Shown one piece after another: positions 36,448 to 45,747 of a stretch of DNA of 64,000 bases. Position 1 is the first letter of the stretch; every line of letters starts with the position of its first letter. The translations under genes were made by a program, and so were the position numbers. The stretch is from the NCBI RefSeq assembly GCF_030915445.1, contig NZ_CP133264.1:4249208-4313207 (forward strand), read 5' to 3'. The stretch is from Clostridium sp. OS1-26. Lineage in GTDB: Bacteria; Bacillota; Clostridia; Clostridiales; Clostridiaceae. Below the pieces are notes generated by a model, which saw nothing but the letters and a program-made list of their open reading frames with translations, was not told where the DNA came from and ran no database searches.

Positions 36448-38337
36448 ATGATGAATATATATAAATTAAAAAATAGCACTCTAATTAATATTTGCAAACG
36501 AAATGCAGATATTATAATATTTTTTATATTAATTTTCATAAAAATAATGTTTTATGCTAAAGAGATTTCTCCTGAATATTTATATATTGGGGTAACACAT
36601 CCTGTGTTTGCATCAGTATTGGTACTGGTGAGTTTCTCAGTACTTCTAAAATACAATAAGAGGATAGGATATCTATACGCATTAGATGTAATAGTAAGCT
36701 TGCTGCTTGTGGCCGACCTTATGTATTATAGGTATTTTAAAGATGTAATTACTGTAGCAGCATTAAAAAATGTGAAGCTATTAGGAGGCGTTTCTTCAAG
36801 TGTGGGAAGTTTATTTAGCTTAAAGGACTTACTATACTTAGTAGATGTTATAATTTTAATACCTTTTGTTAAGAAGTATAAAAATAAAGAGAACATTAAA
36901 AAAAAGCCTTTATTAAGTAAGTTTGCTGCATTTGGCATAATGTTTATAATTGGAGTTACTATAAATGCTAAATCTGTCTATGCTGTTTCAAAGGAACAGC
37001 CAACTTTACTAAGTTCCATGAGCAATAGAATATATTTAACTAAATTGATTGGAAATCTAAATTTCCACGCAATAGATGCATACAATTATGTAAGCACAAA
37101 AATAAAAAATTCAAAAAATTTATCTTCTCAGGAGGAGCAAGAAATTAAGAGCTTTCTAAAAAATAATAATAACTCCTCTGGCACCTATTTAAAAGGAGTG
37201 GGAGAGGGCAAGAATTTAATTGTTATTCAAGTAGAGGCCTTACAGCAGTTTGTAATAAATAAAAAGATAAATGGTCAGGAGATAACTCCTAACTTAAATA
37301 AATGGTTAAATAGAAGTTTGTATTTTGATAACTATTTCTATCAAGTTGCTGGTGGAAATACTTCCGATGCAGAATTTATGTCAAATAATTCATTGTATCC
37401 AGCTCAATCCGGTGCAGCTTATTATAGCTACAGTGGCAATCAATATGATTCCTTGGCAAAACAATTGAAGGACAAAGATTACTATACTGCTGCTCTTCAT
37501 GGATACAATGAAGGCTTTTGGAATAGAAATGTTATGTATAAATCTGAAAAATTCGATAACTTTTATGGAGAACATAGTTTTAATTTAAATGAAACTGTAG
37601 GATTAGGATTAAGTGATAAATCCTTTTTAGAGCAATCAGTAGATAAATTGAAGTCCTTTCAGCAGCCTTATTATTCATTTTTGATTACTTTAAGTAGCCA
37701 TTTTCCATATGATGATGTACAAGGGTATGGTAACTTCGATGTAGGAGAATACAATAATACTTTACTAGGAAATTATTTAAAAGGAATACATTATACAGAT
37801 GAGCAATTGGGAATGTTCCTAGATAAATTGGACAAGGAAGGCATAACACAAAATTCTGTTATCGTATTATATGGAGATCACTTTGGGATTCCTAGAGATA
37901 ATATAGAGGAATTATATAAATTTGAAAATATGAGTAATGTAAATGACTTGCAGTGGTTTCAGTATCAAAAGGTTCCTCTAATTATACATTTCCCCGAAGA
38001 TGCTAATAAAGGAGTAAATCATACTTACTCAGGACAAATGGACCTGTATCCAACTTTAGCGAATTTATTCAATCTGCCTAAGCAATATATGTTTGGAAAG
38101 GATATACTAAACAGTGATAATGGTAAAGTCTTATTTAGAAATGGTTCTTTTACCGATGGAAATGTTTTTTATGTTTCTTGGACAAACACCTACTATGATA
38201 TTAAGTCAGGAAAACAAATTGAAGAAACAGATGAATTAGCTAAGATGAAAGAAGAATATAATAAAGAACTTCAATATTCCGACGATATTTTAAATCATAA
38301 CTTGATAAAAGTTTTTGAAGATAATAACAAGAAGTAA
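36448..38337 (+). CDS. LTA synthase-family sulfatase-fold protein
   Basis: 629 aa, ATG behind GAGGTGAA. Five N-terminal membrane helices (about 20-180) are followed by an extracellular alkaline phosphatase-like domain. Metal and nucleophile motifs: IVIQVEALQ (Glu near 260), GGNTSDAEFM (nucleophile Thr near 303), LYGDHFG (Asp-His near 475) and the conserved FLITLSSHFPY. This is the architecture of lipoteichoic-acid synthase LtaS and its YfnI/YqgS/YvgJ paralogues, which use phosphatidylglycerol as donor. Exact substrate cannot be told from sequence. Whether the genome has other paralogues is not visible. Confidence 0.9.
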   Translation: MMNIYKLKNSTLINICKRNADIIIFFILIFIKIMFYAKEISPEYLYIGVTHPVFASVLVLVSFSVLLKYNKRIGYLYALDVIVSLLLVADLMYYRYFKDVITVAALKNVKLLGGVSSSVGSLFSLKDLLYLVDVIILIPFVKKYKNKENIKKKPLLSKFAAFGIMFIIGVTINAKSVYAVSKEQPTLLSSMSNRIYLTKLIGNLNFHAIDAYNYVSTKIKNSKNLSSQEEQEIKSFLKNNNNSSGTYLKGVGEGKNLIVIQVEALQQFVINKKINGQEITPNLNKWLNRSLYFDNYFYQVAGGNTSDAEFMSNNSLYPAQSGAAYYSYSGNQYDSLAKQLKDKDYYTAALHGYNEGFWNRNVMYKSEKFDNFYGEHSFNLNETVGLGLSDKSFLEQSVDKLKSFQQPYYSFLITLSSHFPYDDVQGYGNFDVGEYNNTLLGNYLKGIHYTDEQLGMFLDKLDKEGITQNSVIVLYGDHFGIPRDNIEELYKFENMSNVNDLQWFQYQKVPLIIHFPEDANKGVNHTYSGQMDLYPTLANLFNLPKQYMFGKDILNSDNGKVLFRNGSFTDGNVFYVSWTNTYYDIKSGKQIEETDELAKMKEEYNKELQYSDDILNHNLIKVFEDNNKK

Positions 38338-38351
38338 ATATAGAATTTCAA

Positions 38352-38378
38352 ACTAGAAAGTTAACTTTCGGTCTAGTA
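38352..38378. repeat. Dispersed repeat family A, short palindrome (A4)
   Basis: ACTAGAAAGTTAACTTTC, then GGTCTAGT: nested palindromes 14 bases after the LTA synthase-like stop. The GGTCTAGTA(A)CC end is shared with the copy near 25520. Confidence 0.6.
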
Positions 38379-38453
38379 ACCCTATAGGAAACTTGTTGTA
38401 GGATATGAGCTGTGCTATTATATATTAAGAGTATTTAACATAGGAGGATATAT

Positions 38454-39107
38454 ATGATAAAAGCTATTTTGTTTGATTTAGATGGTACGCTTATAAATAC
38501 AAATGAACTTATAATACAAAGCTTTAAATATGCATTTAACAAACTTTTTAATAGAGAATTGCCAAGAGAAGAGATAGTGAAAACCTTTGGTGAGCCACTT
38601 AGAGATTCAATGGCTAAATACGATGCGGACAAAGCTGACTTAATGGTAAGCACTTTTAGAGTTTACAATGAGAGTAATCATGATGATATTGCTACAATAT
38701 TTGAAGGAGTAAAGGAAGGCATTGAATCGCTTAGAAATGCTGGAATAAAATTAGGAGTAGTTACTTCTAAAAGAAGACCTATGGCGGAAAGAGGTCTTAA
38801 ACTAATAAACATATATGATTATATGGACATTATTGTAACGCCTGAGGATACTAAAAATCACAAACCATTAGGAGATCCTGCGCTAAAAGCTTGTGAACTG
38901 CTGGGAGTTCAACCGCAGGAGACAATAATGGTAGGAGACAGCCATAATGATATTCTTTGTGGAAGAAATGCAGGCTGCAGAACTTGTATAGTTAAATATA
39001 CAGCTCTTTCATTAAAGGATCTTATGGAGTATGAGCCGGATTGCGTTATAAATAGCATAGAAGATTTAGAAAAAATATGTGAGGATTTAAATAAGAAGGC
39101 TGTTTAG
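38454..39107 (+). CDS. ppaX: HAD-family phosphatase, PpaX/Gph-like
   Basis: 217 aa, ATG behind AGGAGG. HAD motifs: LFDLDGTLINT (nucleophile Asp8, acid Asp10), VVTSKRR (motif II, about 102), Lys near 140 in HKPLGDP, and MVGDSHNDI (motif IV, about 162). An alpha-helical cap lies at about 17-85. The layout fits pyrophosphatase PpaX, which hydrolyses the PPi made by HPr-P dephosphorylation, or phosphoglycolate phosphatase; no hprK is adjacent, so the symbol is tentative. Confidence 0.7.
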   Translation: MIKAILFDLDGTLINTNELIIQSFKYAFNKLFNRELPREEIVKTFGEPLRDSMAKYDADKADLMVSTFRVYNESNHDDIATIFEGVKEGIESLRNAGIKLGVVTSKRRPMAERGLKLINIYDYMDIIVTPEDTKNHKPLGDPALKACELLGVQPQETIMVGDSHNDILCGRNAGCRTCIVKYTALSLKDLMEYEPDCVINSIEDLEKICEDLNKKAV

Positions 39108-39138
39108 TGAGGTATGTTTTAAAGCATGCCTCATTTTT
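39108..39138 (+). terminator. Terminator of the HAD gene
   Basis: TGAGGCATGC-type stem (GAGGTATG pairing with CATGCCTC), then TTTTT. Confidence 0.8.
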
Positions 39139-39357
39139 ACAATTTCTTCTTTTGTTCCGCCTTTAATTATTAGAACGTATATTAGACAATTGGAGAGAAA
39201 TTAATGGATTTAAGAGGTTACAACATTATGTAATTTAATGTTATATGTATTGTTAGCATATATGATTTTTTGATAGTGGTTTTCACAGAGTACTATCTAG
39301 TAGTAATAGGATAAAAGGATTCCTTGTTACAGATACTAACACTTGGAGGTGGTACTA

Positions 39358-39498
39358 ATGGTAAATAAACGTAAAGTAAAAGACAAAGAGTATGCAAACT
39401 TAGGGATAAGAAGAAATGCTAATGGAGATTTTCAGTATATAAATCCTTCTGAAAAAAATAAATCAAAATATGAATCAATAAAAAAATATACGAGATAA
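39358..39498 (+). CDS. Small basic protein of unknown function
   Basis: 46 aa, ATG behind GGAGGTGG. MVNKRKVKDKEYANLG at the start, NGDFQYINPSEKNKS in the middle; 13 of 46 residues are Lys or Arg. No domain recognised. It has its own terminator and sits between the HAD gene and the SASP gene; small basic proteins near SASPs can be spore-core proteins, but nothing proves it here. Confidence 0.55.
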   Translation: MVNKRKVKDKEYANLGIRRNANGDFQYINPSEKNKSKYESIKKYTR

Positions 39499-39533
39499 CA
39501 GTGAATTTTTGTAGATATAGCGTTGATATGTTT

Positions 39534-39562
39534 AGAGCAACCTTGAAATTTTAAGGTTGCTC
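39534..39562 (+). terminator. Terminator of the small basic protein gene
   Basis: AGAGCAACCTT stem, 7-base loop, perfect complement; tail TAACATTT is only moderately T-rich. Confidence 0.75.
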
Positions 39563-39637
39563 TAACATTTAATAAGGAATTTCATTATAACAAACAAACT
39601 TACTTTATCCGGAAAAGTAAATTTTATACTATAAATT

Positions 39638-39722
39638 TATCCGATGTCTACCGCCACTGGATAACGGCTTCTAAGCTTCAGATGGAGTTTAAAACTCCAC
39701 CTAAAGCTAAGAATCCTGTTAA
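39638..39722. repeat. Dispersed repeat family B, medium copy (B2)
   Basis: TTATCCGATGTCTACCGCCA, ACGGCTTCTAAGCTTCAG, then a AGATGGAGTTT/AAACTCCACCT hairpin. Shares blocks with the copies at 58.3 and 60.4 kb and its CTTCTAAGCTTCAG module with family A. Occupies the gap before the SASP gene. Confidence 0.65.
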
Positions 39723-39877
39723 TAATAACATTACTTTTATTATTACAATTACATATCTAGCAATGGCTGGAGTTTTTTCCTATAGGTTCATAGAGTAATT
39801 AAGCTTAAACTGTACAAACTGTAACTATAAAACATATTAAAAAAATAAAAACAATAAAAACAAGGAGGAAAAAAACT

Positions 39878-40075
39878 ATGGCAAATAGAAGTAATAGAGC
39901 ATTAGTTCCACAAGCTAAAGAAGGATTAAATCAATTTAAAATGGAGTCAGCTAGAGAAGTTGGAGTAAATCTAAAAGAAGGATACAATGGAGACCTTACT
40001 TCAAGAGAGGCTGGATCAGTAGGCGGAAACATGGTTAAGAAAATGGTAGAAGCTTACGAACAAGGCTTAAAATAA
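39878..40075 (+). CDS. Alpha/beta-type small acid-soluble spore protein
   Basis: 65 aa, ATG behind AAGGAGG. The SASP pattern is complete: LVPQAKEGLNQFKMESAREVG with the GPR protease site around MESARE (about 22-27), then GDLTSREAGSVGGNMVKKMV. These proteins coat spore DNA, protect it from UV and are degraded on germination. A CATATTA box 44-50 bases upstream is compatible with SigG. Terminator hairpin directly downstream. Confidence 0.95.
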   Translation: MANRSNRALVPQAKEGLNQFKMESAREVGVNLKEGYNGDLTSREAGSVGGNMVKKMVEAYEQGLK

Positions 40076-40094
40076 TTAATAATAAATAAATTAA

Positions 40095-40159
40095 AAAGAG
40101 ACATCTTTATGATTTTATGGATTTTATGAAAAATCTATGGCATAAGGATGTTTCTTTTT
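40095..40159 (+). terminator. Terminator of the SASP gene
   Basis: AAAGAGACATCTTTATG at the left pairs with CATAAGGATGTTTCTTTTT at the right around an AT-rich loop. Confidence 0.8.
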
Positions 40160-40219
40160 GTATTATTAAATAAATAATTTCTTTTATTTTATTAAGTATA
40201 GTAAAGAAGGTTGAACATA

Positions 40220-42943
40220 ATGTTAAAGAATAACAAGAGAAGAATTGAAGAGTTACTTAGGAGTGTTACAGAAAATCACATGGGAAATGATGATTTTAAA
40301 GGAATTACCACTGAGGAAATATCAAAAATATTATCTATTAGGAGAAATCTAGTCAGTCAGTATTTAAATGAGCTTGTAGAAGAAAAGAAGGCTATGAAGA
40401 TTAAAACAAGACCAGTATTGTTTAATTATATTATAGATAATAAAAATACAATCTTAAACAACGAAGGTGATGATGTTTTTAAGGATTTAGTAGGATACAA
40501 GGGCAGTCTTAGGGACGCGGTTGAAAAATGTAAAGCTGCAGTATTTTATCCAGGTAAGGATATGTCGGTACTTTTAACTGGGGACAGTGGAGTAGGTAAA
40601 AGTTATATTGCAAGCCTTATACATAAATATGCCGAAAAAGAAGGTAAGATAAAAGCTGATTCTCCTTTTATAATTTTTAATTGTGCAGATTATGCTGATA
40701 ACCCAGAGCTTTTATCGGCTAATCTTTTTGGATATGCTAAAGGAAGCTTTACAGGAGCCGATAAGGAGCACCTAGGAGCGCTAGAGTTAGCTGATGGAGG
40801 ATATTTATTTCTAGATGAGGTTCATAGGCTTTCAGCTGAAGGACAAGAGAAGCTATTTGTATTTATGGACAAAGGGGTATTTAAGAGACTTGGCGAAAGC
40901 AAAGCCGAGAGAAGAGCAAATGTAAGATTTATTTTTGCAACTACAGAAAATCCAAAAGAAGCTCTTCTACAAACTTTCAGGAGAAGAATTCCTTTGGAAA
41001 TAAATATTCCTAAACTATATAAAAGACCAATAGATGAAAGAATTACAATGATTTATAAGTTTTTTAAAGATGAGAGCTTAAAAATAAATAGGGATATATA
41101 CATAAGTAGAAAAATAATAAACTATATATTATCACAAAAAAATGGTGGCAATATAGGAAGCTTAAAAAATATTGTAAAGCTATGTTGTGCATTGGCTTAT
41201 AAAGAACAACAAGCTAAAGAAGTAATAAAGATAGATAAAATACATTCAGCTTTGCATGAAGAAAAATTTAATCAAAATATAAAGCAGTATTACTTTGAGG
41301 ACTATATGAAGGTGAAAAGAGAAGATAAAGATATAAGCGAAATAAATATTTTAGAAATTGATAGATACAATAGGTTAAATGAATTAATAGAAACAGTTGA
41401 ATACTTATGTACTGAATATCAAAAACATAATATATCAATAAGTGAGCTTCGAAAAGGTTTAGCTATAGAGTTAAACAGGAGTTTAGAGCTTATAGTTTAT
41501 GAGCAAGAGGATGATAAATGTAATGACCTAATTAATAATATCTATTTAGAAACAGTAGATAATACTCTAAAGTTAATAGAGAGCACCTATGGAATAAAAT
41601 ATTATGGAAATACTAGCAAAATTTTAACAAAATTTTTAATCTATAATAGAAATAATATAATCTCAGCTAAGGATGAAGAGGACTTTAGGAAAGTAACAAG
41701 GATTAAAAATATATTAAGAAGAGAAATAAGTAAGCCTCTAATAATATCAGAAAAGATAATTAATAACCTAGAGAACAATTTAGATTGTGAGTTAGATATT
41801 AGAATTAAAGTTATTATAATACTTTATGTATTTACAATGATGAGCAACGAATCTACATTAATAAATGCTATAATAGTTGCTCATGGATATTCTACAGCTA
41901 GCAGTATAGCTAGTGTGGCTAATCAGTTATATGGTGAATTTATTTTTGAAGCATTTGATATGCCTATGGAGAGTAGTCCAATAGAGGTGAAAAACAAAAT
42001 CAAAAATTATATCAGTGAAATAAATACATCCAAAGGAACTATAATACTAGTAGATATGGGATCATTAGTTGATATAAATTTAGAGTTAGAAAAAATTATA
42101 GATGGAGATTTAGGTATAATTAATAATATAACAACTAATATAGCTCTTGATATAGCTGGAAGAATTATTAATGGACAAGATGTTGAAAGTATGATTACTG
42201 GTATAGAAAAAAGTAATCCACTAATGTGTAAGCTAATAAAGGTAAAGGGTAAGAAAAAAGCAATATTAACAACTTGCATATCAGGTATAGGGACGGCAAT
42301 AAAGGTTAGAAATCTTATTAGAGAATGTATAGGCAACGCGGATATAGAGGTTAAGGAGTATGATTATGCTTCATTAAATCTTAAGGGGAAAGATGATAAG
42401 GTTTTCTCCGATTATGATGTTAAACTTGTAATAAGTACTACTAAGCTAGAAATAGAAGGAGTAAAAACTATACTTATGCATGATTTGATAAATGATGATT
42501 ATGATGATACATTATTTGATGTATTAGAAGATGTTACTATGGATAAAAATATTAACAACATAAAACAAGATATAATAAAAATGTTTTCTATGGACAACCT
42601 CATATCTAGAATGACTATATTAAATCCAAAAAATATAATCAATGAAGTTGAAAGCATAATACTTGACTATGAAAGAATTTTAGATAAGAGGTTTAACGTA
42701 GATTTGAAAATAACTTTATATATTCATATAAGTATAATGATTGAAAGAATAATGTTAAAGCAAGGGCTTGAGTTTATAGAAGAGGAAAGTAAAAACTATG
42801 AAAGCAATAATATTAAATTTGTAAAAATATCGAATTCTATATTTAAAGCAATTAGTAATGAATATAACTTTACTATTCCTGTAAAAGAGATTTATATTAT
42901 ACAAAGCATAATAGAGTCTAAGATAGGTAAATTAAATTTTTAA
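40220..42943 (+). CDS. levR: LevR-type sigma-54 activator with PRD and PTS EII domains
   Basis: 907 aa; ATG at 40220 with AAGAAGG upstream is preferred to a TTG at 40211. Order: N-terminal HTH (about 1-70); AAA+ sigma-54 domain with LLTGDSGVGKS (Walker A, about 120), FGYAKGSFTGADKE (GAFTGA-type loop, about 178) and FLDEVHR (about 200); first PRD (about 380-470); mannose-type EIIA-like domain with IIVAHGYST (about 556); EIIB-like segment with TTCISGIGTA (about 690); second PRD (about 770-905). Phosphorylation by HPr and the PTS would set its activity. A sigma-54 promoter lies 156 bases downstream, before the PTS operon it must control. Confidence 0.9.
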   Translation: MLKNNKRRIEELLRSVTENHMGNDDFKGITTEEISKILSIRRNLVSQYLNELVEEKKAMKIKTRPVLFNYIIDNKNTILNNEGDDVFKDLVGYKGSLRDAVEKCKAAVFYPGKDMSVLLTGDSGVGKSYIASLIHKYAEKEGKIKADSPFIIFNCADYADNPELLSANLFGYAKGSFTGADKEHLGALELADGGYLFLDEVHRLSAEGQEKLFVFMDKGVFKRLGESKAERRANVRFIFATTENPKEALLQTFRRRIPLEINIPKLYKRPIDERITMIYKFFKDESLKINRDIYISRKIINYILSQKNGGNIGSLKNIVKLCCALAYKEQQAKEVIKIDKIHSALHEEKFNQNIKQYYFEDYMKVKREDKDISEINILEIDRYNRLNELIETVEYLCTEYQKHNISISELRKGLAIELNRSLELIVYEQEDDKCNDLINNIYLETVDNTLKLIESTYGIKYYGNTSKILTKFLIYNRNNIISAKDEEDFRKVTRIKNILRREISKPLIISEKIINNLENNLDCELDIRIKVIIILYVFTMMSNESTLINAIIVAHGYSTASSIASVANQLYGEFIFEAFDMPMESSPIEVKNKIKNYISEINTSKGTIILVDMGSLVDINLELEKIIDGDLGIINNITTNIALDIAGRIINGQDVESMITGIEKSNPLMCKLIKVKGKKKAILTTCISGIGTAIKVRNLIRECIGNADIEVKEYDYASLNLKGKDDKVFSDYDVKLVISTTKLEIEGVKTILMHDLINDDYDDTLFDVLEDVTMDKNINNIKQDIIKMFSMDNLISRMTILNPKNIINEVESIILDYERILDKRFNVDLKITLYIHISIMIERIMLKQGLEFIEEESKNYESNNIKFVKISNSIFKAISNEYNFTIPVKEIYIIQSIIESKIGKLNF

Positions 42944-42979
42944 AAAATAAGACACATGTGATTTGTGTCTTATTTTTTT
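42943..42979 (+). terminator. Terminator of levR
   Basis: AAATAAGACACA stem with its complement, then TTTTTTT; lies between levR and the sigma-54 promoter. Confidence 0.85.
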
Positions 42980-43098
42980 ATGTTTTTTAGATAGGACAGA
43001 AGGATGATTTGTTGACAGATCTTAAGATCCATATTATGACAACCTGTGGAATAAGTATTTTAAACATTTTAAAAGTAATAGATATGTTTATAAAAAGT

Positions 43099-43114
43099 TG
43101 GCATAATATTTGCT
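43099..43114 (+). promoter_or_regulatory. Sigma-54 (-24/-12) promoter of the PTS-murQ operon
   Basis: TGGCATAATATTTGCT: GG and GC with the required 10 bases between, and a near-complete match to the TGGCACG-N4-TTGCT consensus. It lies 44 bases before the IIA start and directly behind a LevR-type activator gene. A possible activator site, GTTGACAGATCTTAAGATCC with a downstream GACAAC, is at 43012-43045. Confidence 0.88.
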
Positions 43115-43157
43115 TAATAAATTAATGACAATAGAAAATAAGAAGAGGAGAGATATA

Positions 43158-43571
43158 ATGTATAAAATAATGATAGTAACCCATGGAAACATGGCTGCTA
43201 CGTTAAAAGAAACATTAAAGATGTTCACTAATGATGTAGATCACGTTTATGCTGTTGGGTTAGATGAAAAAGGAGTAGAAAACTTTAAAGAGAGGTTAGA
43301 ACAGGAAGTAGCAAAGTGTTATGAAAAAGATAAAGGATTATTAATTTTAGTAGATATCTTTGGAGGTACGCCTTTTAATACCTGCGTGCTTGAAATAAAG
43401 AATAAGTATAATGGAGTTGAAATAATCACAGGCGTAAATTTACCAATACTAATTGAAGGGACTTTGTTAAAGGATAGTTGTCTTAAAGATGTAGTTAAAA
43501 GTTTACAACAATCAGCGAGAGAAGCCATTGTACTGCCAGAGGATCTAAAATCTTCAGAAGATGAAGATTAA
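43158..43571 (+). CDS. PTS mannose-family IIA component
   Basis: 137 aa from ATG 43158 behind AGAGGAGAG; a longer frame starting at 43110 would overlap the -12 box of the promoter and is rejected. Phospho-His9 in IVTHGNMA, then LILVDIFGGTPFN (about 65-77) typical of EIIA-Man. It accepts phosphate from HPr and passes it to IIB. First gene of the sigma-54-driven operon IIA-IIC-IID-IIB-murQ. Confidence 0.92.
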   Translation: MYKIMIVTHGNMAATLKETLKMFTNDVDHVYAVGLDEKGVENFKERLEQEVAKCYEKDKGLLILVDIFGGTPFNTCVLEIKNKYNGVEIITGVNLPILIEGTLLKDSCLKDVVKSLQQSAREAIVLPEDLKSSEDED

Positions 43572-43598
43572 ATATAAATTTAGTAAGGAGGAGAAGAG

Positions 43599-44387
43599 AT
43601 GCATATACAATTGTGGCAAATCATAGTTTTGTCTTTACTAGGTGGAATAGCTCAGTGGGATGAAACAAATATGAAGATAGGATTTAGGAATCCGGCAATA
43701 ACAGGACTAATAGTAGGACTTATAATGGGCGATGTAAAAACAGGATTATTAGTAGGTGGAACTTTACAATTAATGACTTTAGGAATAGGAAGCTATGGAG
43801 GAGCGACAATACCAGACTATGCAACGGCAACAATAATAGCAGGGGCATTAGCAATATCAACAAAGCAAGGACTAGATTTTGCAATAGGAATAGGGGTACC
43901 AGCAGCACTACTTCTAGTTCAACTAGATGTGCTAGCAAGAATGAGTAATGTATTTTTCCAACATAGAGCAGAAAAATATGCAGAAGAAAGAAAGTATGAA
44001 AAGATTGAATTAATGAATATATTGGGTTTATCAACATGGCTTATATCAAGGTTCATACCAGTTTTCCTATGTTTATACTTTGGAGAAGGTTTAGTTAAGC
44101 AATTATTAGCTGTATCACCAGCATGGTTAATGGGAGGACTAAAGGTAGCAGGAGGAATATTACCAGCACTAGGCATAGCATTACTTCTTAAGTATTTACC
44201 AATAAAATCATATGCTCCATATTTTATAGTAGGGTTTGTGTTAGCAGCATATTTAAATATGCCAATGCTAGGAATAGCTTTAATAGGATTCGCGGCAGCA
44301 TTATATAATTTTAAAAAGGTTCAAAATCAATCTACAAATAATAATGTAGCATTAGCATATGAAGGAGGTGCAGATGAAGATGAATAA
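43599..44387 (+). CDS. PTS mannose-family IIC component
   Basis: 262 aa, ATG behind AAGGAGG. Seven or eight hydrophobic segments; GLIVGLIMGDVKTGLLVGGT (about 35-54) is the classical IIC block, followed by IPDYATATIIAGALA. Together with IID it forms the membrane channel. Its 3' end overlaps the IID gene start by 14 bases. Confidence 0.92.
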   Translation: MHIQLWQIIVLSLLGGIAQWDETNMKIGFRNPAITGLIVGLIMGDVKTGLLVGGTLQLMTLGIGSYGGATIPDYATATIIAGALAISTKQGLDFAIGIGVPAALLLVQLDVLARMSNVFFQHRAEKYAEERKYEKIELMNILGLSTWLISRFIPVFLCLYFGEGLVKQLLAVSPAWLMGGLKVAGGILPALGIALLLKYLPIKSYAPYFIVGFVLAAYLNMPMLGIALIGFAAALYNFKKVQNQSTNNNVALAYEGGADEDE

Positions 44388-45195
44388 TACAGTAGAGAAA
44401 GAAAATAAAAAATTAGATAACAAGGTGATAAATAAAGTATTTGCAAGGTGGTTATTAGCATCACAGACAGCATGGAACTATGAAAAAATGCAGGGATTAG
44501 GATATTGTTTTGCAATGCTTCCAGCATTAAGAAAGATATATAAAAATGAAGATGAATTAAATGAAGCGGTAAAAAACCACCTTCAATTCTTTAATTGTAA
44601 TATAGTAACAGGTCAATTTATATTAGGTGCAAACTTAGCTATAGAAGAAGCCGAAGGAGCAAAAGCAAAAGATGCAGTAGCAGCTATAAAGACAGGATTA
44701 ATGGGGCCTTTAGCTGGTATAGGAGATACTTTATTTGGAGTAACATTAAATACGGTATTTGGATCAATAGCAGCATATATGGCACTACAAGGTAGTTCAA
44801 TAGGATGCTATTTATGGGTAATGGCAAACATAGTGAAAATTATTATAAGCAAAGGATTTATAAAATCAGGATATAAGCAAGGGGCAAAACTTGTATCATC
44901 AATAGGAAATGTTCTTAAAAATGTGGCAGAGTCAGCATCAATGTTAGGTTTAATGGTAATAGGGGGCTTAATACCAACAGTTATAAAAGCAAAGGTACCA
45001 TATATATACACTTCGGGGAAAGTAAAATTAGTGGCCCAAGAAATGTTAGATAAGATGATGCCTGCATTAATACCATTAAGTATAGTTTTACTAACTTATT
45101 GGTTATTAGGTAGAAAGAACATGAATTCAACTAGGGTAATAATATTATTGATTGTTTTATCAATAATTGCTTTTAATTTGAAAATTTTAGGTTAA
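44374..45195 (+). CDS. PTS mannose-family IID component
   Basis: 273 aa; ATG at 44374 is 5 bases after GGAGG, with another ATG at 44380. WLLASQTAWNYEKMQGLGY (about 27-45) and GLMGPLAGIGDTLFG (about 115-129) are the conserved IID motifs. C-terminal half is membrane-bound. Partner of the overlapping IIC gene. Confidence 0.92.
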   Translation: MKMNNTVEKENKKLDNKVINKVFARWLLASQTAWNYEKMQGLGYCFAMLPALRKIYKNEDELNEAVKNHLQFFNCNIVTGQFILGANLAIEEAEGAKAKDAVAAIKTGLMGPLAGIGDTLFGVTLNTVFGSIAAYMALQGSSIGCYLWVMANIVKIIISKGFIKSGYKQGAKLVSSIGNVLKNVAESASMLGLMVIGGLIPTVIKAKVPYIYTSGKVKLVAQEMLDKMMPALIPLSIVLLTYWLLGRKNMNSTRVIILLIVLSIIAFNLKILG

Positions 45196-45210
45196 TTGGG
45201 AGGAGTAAGA

Positions 45211-45687
45211 ATGAAAGGAATAGTGCATATAAGAATTGATGATAGATTAATACATGGACAGGTAGCAGCTTTTTGGACAAATTCTTTATCCATAAGCAGA
45301 ATAATGGTAATTAACGATGAAGTAGCAGACGATGAAATGCAAAAGTCGCTTTTAAGAATGGTTGCACCTGCTTCAGTTAGAACTTCAATAATTAATAAAG
45401 AAACAGCAGTAAAGAATATTCTTGCTGGAAAATATGAAGGACAAAGAGTTTTAGTGATAGTAAAGAATCCTAAAGATTTATGGGATTTAAAAGAAGCTGG
45501 ATTAGATATCAAGAAACTTAATGTTGGAAATATGGCTACAAGAGAAGGGACAAGATCTATTAAACGTTCTGTTAATGTGACAGATATAGATATATGTTAT
45601 TTTAATAAACTTTTAGAAGCAGGTGTAGATATAGACGCTATAATGGTACCTGATGATAAGGAATGTAAGCTGAAAGACTTATTATAA
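45211..45687 (+). CDS. PTS mannose-family IIB component
   Basis: 158 aa from ATG 45211 behind GGGAGG. IRIDDRLIHGQVAAFW contains the phospho-His15; DEVADDEMQKSLL and MVPDDKECKLKDLL follow the family. It phosphorylates the incoming sugar. The PTS sugar is not known; the downstream murQ suggests MurNAc or a MurNAc-containing disaccharide, which would be unusual for this PTS family. Confidence 0.92.
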   Translation: MKGIVHIRIDDRLIHGQVAAFWTNSLSISRIMVINDEVADDEMQKSLLRMVAPASVRTSIINKETAVKNILAGKYEGQRVLVIVKNPKDLWDLKEAGLDIKKLNVGNMATREGTRSIKRSVNVTDIDICYFNKLLEAGVDIDAIMVPDDKECKLKDLL

Positions 45688-45747
45688 TAAAAATCTCGGA
45701 ATTTAATTCATAGTTAATAAAAATAAATTTTATTAGGAGATAACGCT

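Noticed and set aside
43110..43157. Upstream TTG start for the first IIA gene
   Set aside because: It overlaps the -12 box of the sigma-54 promoter, so it would lie upstream of the transcript start; ATG 43158 has a good ribosome site and the family N-terminus.
43720..44176. Minus-strand ORFs within the IIC gene
   Set aside because: Leu/Ile-rich antisense shadows of a membrane protein gene.
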